Source: an uncultured Prevotellaceae bacterium
GTDB taxonomy: Bacteria > Bacteroidota > Bacteroidia > Bacteroidales > Bacteroidaceae
Direction: 5' to 3'
DNA length: 64,000 bases
NCBI GenBank assembly: GCA_902776685.1
Contig: CACYRB010000001.1
Location: 29,099-93,098 of the forward strand
The first letter of the stretch is position 1; the number at the start of each line of letters is the position of its first letter. Positions 60,092 through 64,000 of this stretch are shown here, in pieces. The notes under the pieces were generated by a model. It was not told the DNA's origin, searched no databases, and saw only the letters and a program-made list of their open reading frames with translations. Made by a program: the position numbers and the translations under genes.

Positions 60092-61852
60092 TTAGGGTTC
60101 TATTTCAGGATCCTCAATCACTTCGGGCTCGTCTTCGGGCTCTTCCATCGTGATGGTACGGATGCATCGGTTCATGGTGTCGAGGATGTAGAAGATGAGG
60201 GTCTTCTCGCCTGTAATCTTGTCGATGTGGAAGTCGTTGACCAGACCTGTAGGACGGTCGAAACGAGCTACGTCGCGCAGTTCTCCGTTTTCAGAGCCGT
60301 AGGGCTTACCGTCGGCATGGGTAGCGGCACTACCACCGGCGTAGGTTCTTACAATGCCCTCGGGAGTGAGCAGACGGATAGCATGAGCTTCTGCATTGAC
60401 ATTTCCAGTGTGATCGCGATCCCAGCTGTTGTCGCAGAGGTAGAAGTCGTAGATGTCGGCCTTGCCTTCAGCCTCATATTGGTCGTTCTTGACGAAGGTA
60501 CCCTGATAGGGACGTGAGAACAGTGCGCTCTTACCTACACCGTCGACGAAGCCTCTCTGCCCCAGCTGTCCGGCAATCTGATAGGACGGGAGGAACTCCT
60601 TGGCATTCTCGTCATAGTCGGTACGCAGAATGTACTGACGGTTGATAACGACGATATAAGCATATTTTCCAGTAGGATGAATATCGATCTGGATTTCGAA
60701 ACTACTGTCTTGCACGTTGAACAGCTTTTTGAATCCACCAAACTTGTTGGTGTTTACGGAAGGATCCCAAGTCTCGATGAGTCGGGGGTCGGTACCGTCG
60801 CGTTCACCAATCTTCTGCATCTCGATGCAATCCCAGTAGGTGTTCATGTCGAGTCGCAGTATCTGTCCCTGTGTATAGCTGGAGAAATAGAGTTCTCCGT
60901 TGGGATGGATAGATGCACCGTTACACTGGTTGTAGTTGGCCAGCGGTGTTACAAGCGAGCCTGACGAGAAGTTACCATTCTGGTCGCGGTCAACAATGTA
61001 CACCGAGTTTGCCTCAAATCCGCTGTCGTAGTTGTCGGCAGAGATGATGAGGTGCTCCGACCAGCGGGTCTTGCGGTTGTCCTGATAGTCTGCATCGGTC
61101 CAGTATTCCTCAGCACGTCCGAGCCAGTTGCCGTATTCGTCGTAAGCGAACGGGTCGACGCAGAAGTCGATGGTACGCAGACGCTGGTTGTTGAACTTCG
61201 ACAACGGCAAGATGGTCTGCACGGTACGCTCCTTGAGGTCGAGCAGCTGGATACCATGGGCCACGGTACCATAGTAAGGCTCCTGGTCGTAGACGATAAA
61301 GAGCTGGTCGTGGTTGTAGGGCGAGAACTGCATCACACCGTCGTTGCGGAAACCGGCGCAAGTCTCGAACGGACCGTCTTTCCATCCCTGGTCGTCGCGC
61401 GCTGTCTTGTAACCGCAGAGCTTACCGACAACCATCTTACGCTCGTAGTTGAAGTTTGTGGCAGCACGAGCGGTCTGTGTTCCAGTTGTCTCGTCGCCGA
61501 CAGTGACTTCAATGACACCTGTGAACGCTCCACCAGGCACATAGCAATAGAGACAGTCGTTCATGACACTGACGAGAACGGAAGGTTTTCCACCAATGGT
61601 AACCTTCACTTTGTCAACATCGTTGCCAAAGTTAGATCCATTGATTACAATCTGCTGACCCAAACCGCCCGACTCCGGGGTGAAACTCGTAATCGTAACC
61701 GGCTTGGAAGGATCGTAAGGATCCGTCTTGTGCACACCCACATAGTCCTCGATGTTCGCAGTGTCCTTACAGCTGGTAAGCGTAAAGAGCGCTAACGAGG
61801 CCACGATGACTCCAAAGCGGATGAAATGCATCTTCTTTAGGTTCTTTTTCAT
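60092..61852 (-). CDS. TIG/NHL surface lipoprotein (copy 2)
   Basis: 586 residues. Lipobox LFTLTSCKD. An IPT/TIG domain at about 50-135 (ITSFTPESGGLGQQIVING, NFGNDVDKVKVTIGG), then a beta-propeller/NHL-like region (NGASIHPNGELYFSSYTQGQ, DIHPTGKYAYIVVINRQYIL, PTGLVNDFHIDKITG). Acidic tail MEEPEDEPEVIEDPE. Such TIG-NHL lipoproteins are surface glycan-binding proteins in PULs. Nearly identical over its length to the gene just upstream. Confidence 0.85.
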   Translation of the reverse strand: MKKNLKKMHFIRFGVIVASLALFTLTSCKDTANIEDYVGVHKTDPYDPSKPVTITSFTPESGGLGQQIVINGSNFGNDVDKVKVTIGGKPSVLVSVMNDCLYCYVPGGAFTGVIEVTVGDETTGTQTARAATNFNYERKMVVGKLCGYKTARDDQGWKDGPFETCAGFRNDGVMQFSPYNHDQLFIVYDQEPYYGTVAHGIQLLDLKERTVQTILPLSKFNNQRLRTIDFCVDPFAYDEYGNWLGRAEEYWTDADYQDNRKTRWSEHLIISADNYDSGFEANSVYIVDRDQNGNFSSGSLVTPLANYNQCNGASIHPNGELYFSSYTQGQILRLDMNTYWDCIEMQKIGERDGTDPRLIETWDPSVNTNKFGGFKKLFNVQDSSFEIQIDIHPTGKYAYIVVINRQYILRTDYDENAKEFLPSYQIAGQLGQRGFVDGVGKSALFSRPYQGTFVKNDQYEAEGKADIYDFYLCDNSWDRDHTGNVNAEAHAIRLLTPEGIVRTYAGGSAATHADGKPYGSENGELRDVARFDRPTGLVNDFHIDKITGEKTLIFYILDTMNRCIRTITMEEPEDEPEVIEDPEIEP

Positions 61853-61897
61853 TTTGATTTTGACTTTGGTTTATAAATAATTTTATTGATAAATGAG

Positions 61898-63658
61898 CTA
61901 CTCATCAGATTCTGTTTCAAGATCCTCAATCACTTCGGGCTCGTCTTCGGGCTCTTCCATCGTGATGGTGCGGATGCATCGGTTCATCGTGTCGAGGATG
62001 TAGAAGATGAGGGTCTTCTCGCCTGTAATCTTATCAATGTGGAAGTCGTTGACCAGACCTGTGGGACGATAGAAACGAGCCACGTCGCGCAACTCTCCGT
62101 TTTCAGAGCCGTAGGTCTTACCATCGGGATGGGTAGCAGCACTACCACCGGCATAGGTTCTTACAATGCCTTCGGGAGTGAGCAGACGGATGGCATGGGA
62201 TTCCAGAGATTCATACCTGTGGTCATTATAAAGATTATTGTCACAGAGATAAAAATCGTAGACGTCATTTTTTCCATCTTTCACATACTCGTCATTCTTC
62301 ACGAAGGTACCCTGATAGGGACGTGAAAACTTTGCACTCTTACCTACACCGTCGACTAAACCTTGGACGCCCAGTGTTCCGGCAATCTGATAGGACGGGA
62401 GGAATTCCTTAGCATTCTCGTCGTAGTCGGTACGAAGGATGTACTGGCGATTAACGACAACGATATATGCAAATTTTCCAGTGGGGTGAATATCGATCTG
62501 ACATTCAAAGCCTTGGTCTTGCACGTTGAACAGCTTTTTGAATCCGCCGAACTTGTTGGTGTTTACGGAAGGATCCCAAGCCTCGATGAGTCGGGGGTCA
62601 ACACCGTCGCGTTCACCAATCTTCTGCATCTCAATGCAATCCCAATAGGTGTTCATGTCGAGACGGAGGACCTGTCCCTGCGTATAACTCGTGAAATAGA
62701 GTTCGCCGTTGGGATGGATGGATGCACCGTTGCACTGGTTGTAGTTGGCAAGCGGCGTAACAAGCGAGTTGGACGAGAAGTCACCGTTCTGGTCGCGGTC
62801 GACGATATACACCGAGTTTGCCTCATAACTGCTGCTGTAGTTGTCGGCAGAGATAATAAGGTGCTCCGACCAGCGGGTCTTGCGATTGTTCTGATAGTCG
62901 GCATCGGTCCAGAACTCTTCCGCACGTCCGAGCCAGTTGCCGTATTCGTCGTAAGCGAACGGGTCGACGCAGAAGTCGATGGTACGCAGACGCTGGTTGT
63001 TGAACTTCGATAGCGGCAGGACTGTCTGCAAGGTGCGTTCCTTGAGGTCGACCAACTGGATTCCTCTTGAAGATGTCCAGTCGGGCTCCCGGTCGTACAC
63101 GATGAAGAGCTGGTCGTGGTTGTAGGGCGAGAACTGCATCACGCCGTCGTTTCGGAAACCACAACAGGTCTCGAACGGACCGTCTTTCCATCCTTGGTCG
63201 TCACGGGCATTCTTGTAACCGCAGAGCTTACCGACAACCATCTTACGCTCGTAGTTGAAGTTTGTAGCAGCGCGAGCGGTCTGTGTTCCGGTTGTCTCGT
63301 CGCCGACAGTAACTTCAATGACACCAGTAAACGCTCCTGCAGGAACGTAGCAATAGAGACAGTCGCTCATGGCACTGACGAGAACGGCTGGTTTTCCACC
63401 AATGGTGATACTCACTTTGTCAACATCGTTGCCAAAGTTAGACCCATTGATAACAATCTGCTGGCCCAAACCGCCCGACTCCGGAGTAAAACTCGAAATC
63501 GTAACCGGCTTAGAAGGATCGTAAGGATCCGACTTGTGCACCCCAACGTAGTCCTCGATGTTCGCAGTGTCCTTACAGCTGGTGAGCGTAAGGAGTGCCA
63601 GCGAAGCCACGACAACTCCTAAACGGATGAAGTGCACCTTCTTTTGGTTCTTTTTCAT
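61898..63658 (-). CDS. TIG/NHL surface lipoprotein (copy 1)
   Basis: 586 residues, same architecture as the following gene (TIG at about 50-135, NHL-like propeller, acidic tail). Differences cluster near 62210-62280, where NLYNDHRYESLES replaces SWDRDHTGNVNAE, and near 63055-63100, a loop after VYDRE. Otherwise most residues match. Only 45 bp separate the copies, indicating a recent tandem duplication with local divergence in likely ligand-facing loops. Confidence 0.85.
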   Translation of the reverse strand: MKKNQKKVHFIRLGVVVASLALLTLTSCKDTANIEDYVGVHKSDPYDPSKPVTISSFTPESGGLGQQIVINGSNFGNDVDKVSITIGGKPAVLVSAMSDCLYCYVPAGAFTGVIEVTVGDETTGTQTARAATNFNYERKMVVGKLCGYKNARDDQGWKDGPFETCCGFRNDGVMQFSPYNHDQLFIVYDREPDWTSSRGIQLVDLKERTLQTVLPLSKFNNQRLRTIDFCVDPFAYDEYGNWLGRAEEFWTDADYQNNRKTRWSEHLIISADNYSSSYEANSVYIVDRDQNGDFSSNSLVTPLANYNQCNGASIHPNGELYFTSYTQGQVLRLDMNTYWDCIEMQKIGERDGVDPRLIEAWDPSVNTNKFGGFKKLFNVQDQGFECQIDIHPTGKFAYIVVVNRQYILRTDYDENAKEFLPSYQIAGTLGVQGLVDGVGKSAKFSRPYQGTFVKNDEYVKDGKNDVYDFYLCDNNLYNDHRYESLESHAIRLLTPEGIVRTYAGGSAATHPDGKTYGSENGELRDVARFYRPTGLVNDFHIDKITGEKTLIFYILDTMNRCIRTITMEEPEDEPEVIEDLETESDE

Positions 63659-63702
63659 TTTGAATTAGACTTTAGGTTTGTAATTATTATGTTATACGAA
63701 TT

Positions 63703-64000
63703 TTATTTCGCTGCCATCTTGTCGGCGAGCACCTTCATCCAGAAGCCGCCAATAACCGAGCGGGCCTTGAAGCCTACCATGTTGCCGGTCTTTGTGTCGT
63801 ACCAGTCGCTGATGGGCACGCGCGAAGAGGTCTCGTTGACGTAGTCCCACAGCGGGTCGACAAACTTCAGGAACGTCTTGTTGTCCTTGGCCATGGCTGC
63901 CGTCCACATGATCCAGTCGTTCTTGGTGTAGTCCTTGCGGATGTCGAGCGGCAAGCCGTACTTGTTCTGCTTGGTCAGGTAGTATTTGATTTCGCGCTCC
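63703..64000 (-). CDS. Glutaminase-like protein (DUF4965/DUF1793 C-terminus, partial)
   Basis: The frame is open to the window edge; only the last 98 codons are visible. GLPLDIRKDYTKNDWIMWTA, RVPISDWYDTKT and GFKARSVIGGFWMKVLADKM match the conserved end of the GtaA-type glutaminase family (DUF4965/DUF5127/DUF1793), common in Bacteroidota PULs as exported enzymes of uncertain specificity. It is the most upstream visible gene of the locus. Confidence 0.82.
   Translation of the reverse strand, partial: EREIKYYLTKQNKYGLPLDIRKDYTKNDWIMWTAAMAKDNKTFLKFVDPLWDYVNETSSRVPISDWYDTKTGNMVGFKARSVIGGFWMKVLADKMAAK

Overview
The window comes from a Bacteroidota genome, most likely a gut or oral Prevotella-like member of Bacteroidales. 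Support: SusC/SusD pairs with surface lipoproteins, C-terminal type IX secretion (T9SS) sorting domains, a PorX/PorW-like pair, almost no Shine-Dalgarno sites, and repeated use of the Bacteroidota promoter (-33 TTTG, 19-20 bp, -7 TAnnTTTG). Only one RNA gene is visible, a tRNA-Lys(UUU).

Layout. 1-5135: 3' part of a PorW/SprE-like TPR gene, porX and tsaE. 5638-16583: housekeeping block with an M15 peptidase, thioredoxin, dnaE, psd-pssA-DUF4834, pyrH, birA, a DUF6624 lipoprotein and a short-chain dehydrogenase. 16584-20700: small AT-rich accessory island with decayed genes, a zinc-ribbon membrane protein, a three-gene DUF3990/DUF3791 cluster resembling a toxin-antitoxin module, and a hexapeptide acetyltransferase; it is bracketed by two related terminator-promoter leaders. 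20768-28438: AraC regulator, luxS, tadA, second acetyltransferase, nitroreductase, coiled-coil lipoprotein, rsmI, tdk, AI-2E family transporter and the tRNA. 28563-35855: frameshifted acyltransferase, then a GH127/GH51 arabinofuranosidase cluster with a class I glutamine-amidotransferase-like lipoprotein. 36100-41191: two related T9SS cargo proteins built from LamG-like repeats, with a 57-residue ORF between them. 42355-45365: MBOAT/DHHW acylation pair. 45664-49913: GH92-GH97. 51404-64000: a polysaccharide utilisation locus on the minus strand: glutaminase-like protein (partial), two tandem TIG/NHL lipoproteins, SusC, SusD, DUF1735 lipoprotein and a DUF1680 glycosidase.

The most unusual content is intergenic. 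(1) At least five arrays of short palindromes have dyad centres exactly or almost exactly 22 bp apart, but with different palindrome sequences in each array. (2) A family of 67-75 bp units carries a variable hairpin plus an arm complementary to the flanking direct repeat; the units sit at stop codons of three genes and on the promoters of two others, in which both promoter boxes have been duplicated. (3) MITE-like inverted repeats have a conserved loop. (4) Low-complexity intergenic words recur inside reading frames (tsaE, the M15 peptidase, the MBOAT gene, the T9SS cargo) without breaking the frame. No transposase, recombinase or CRISPR system is visible. All functional statements come from reading the sequence and from family knowledge; no database search was run.
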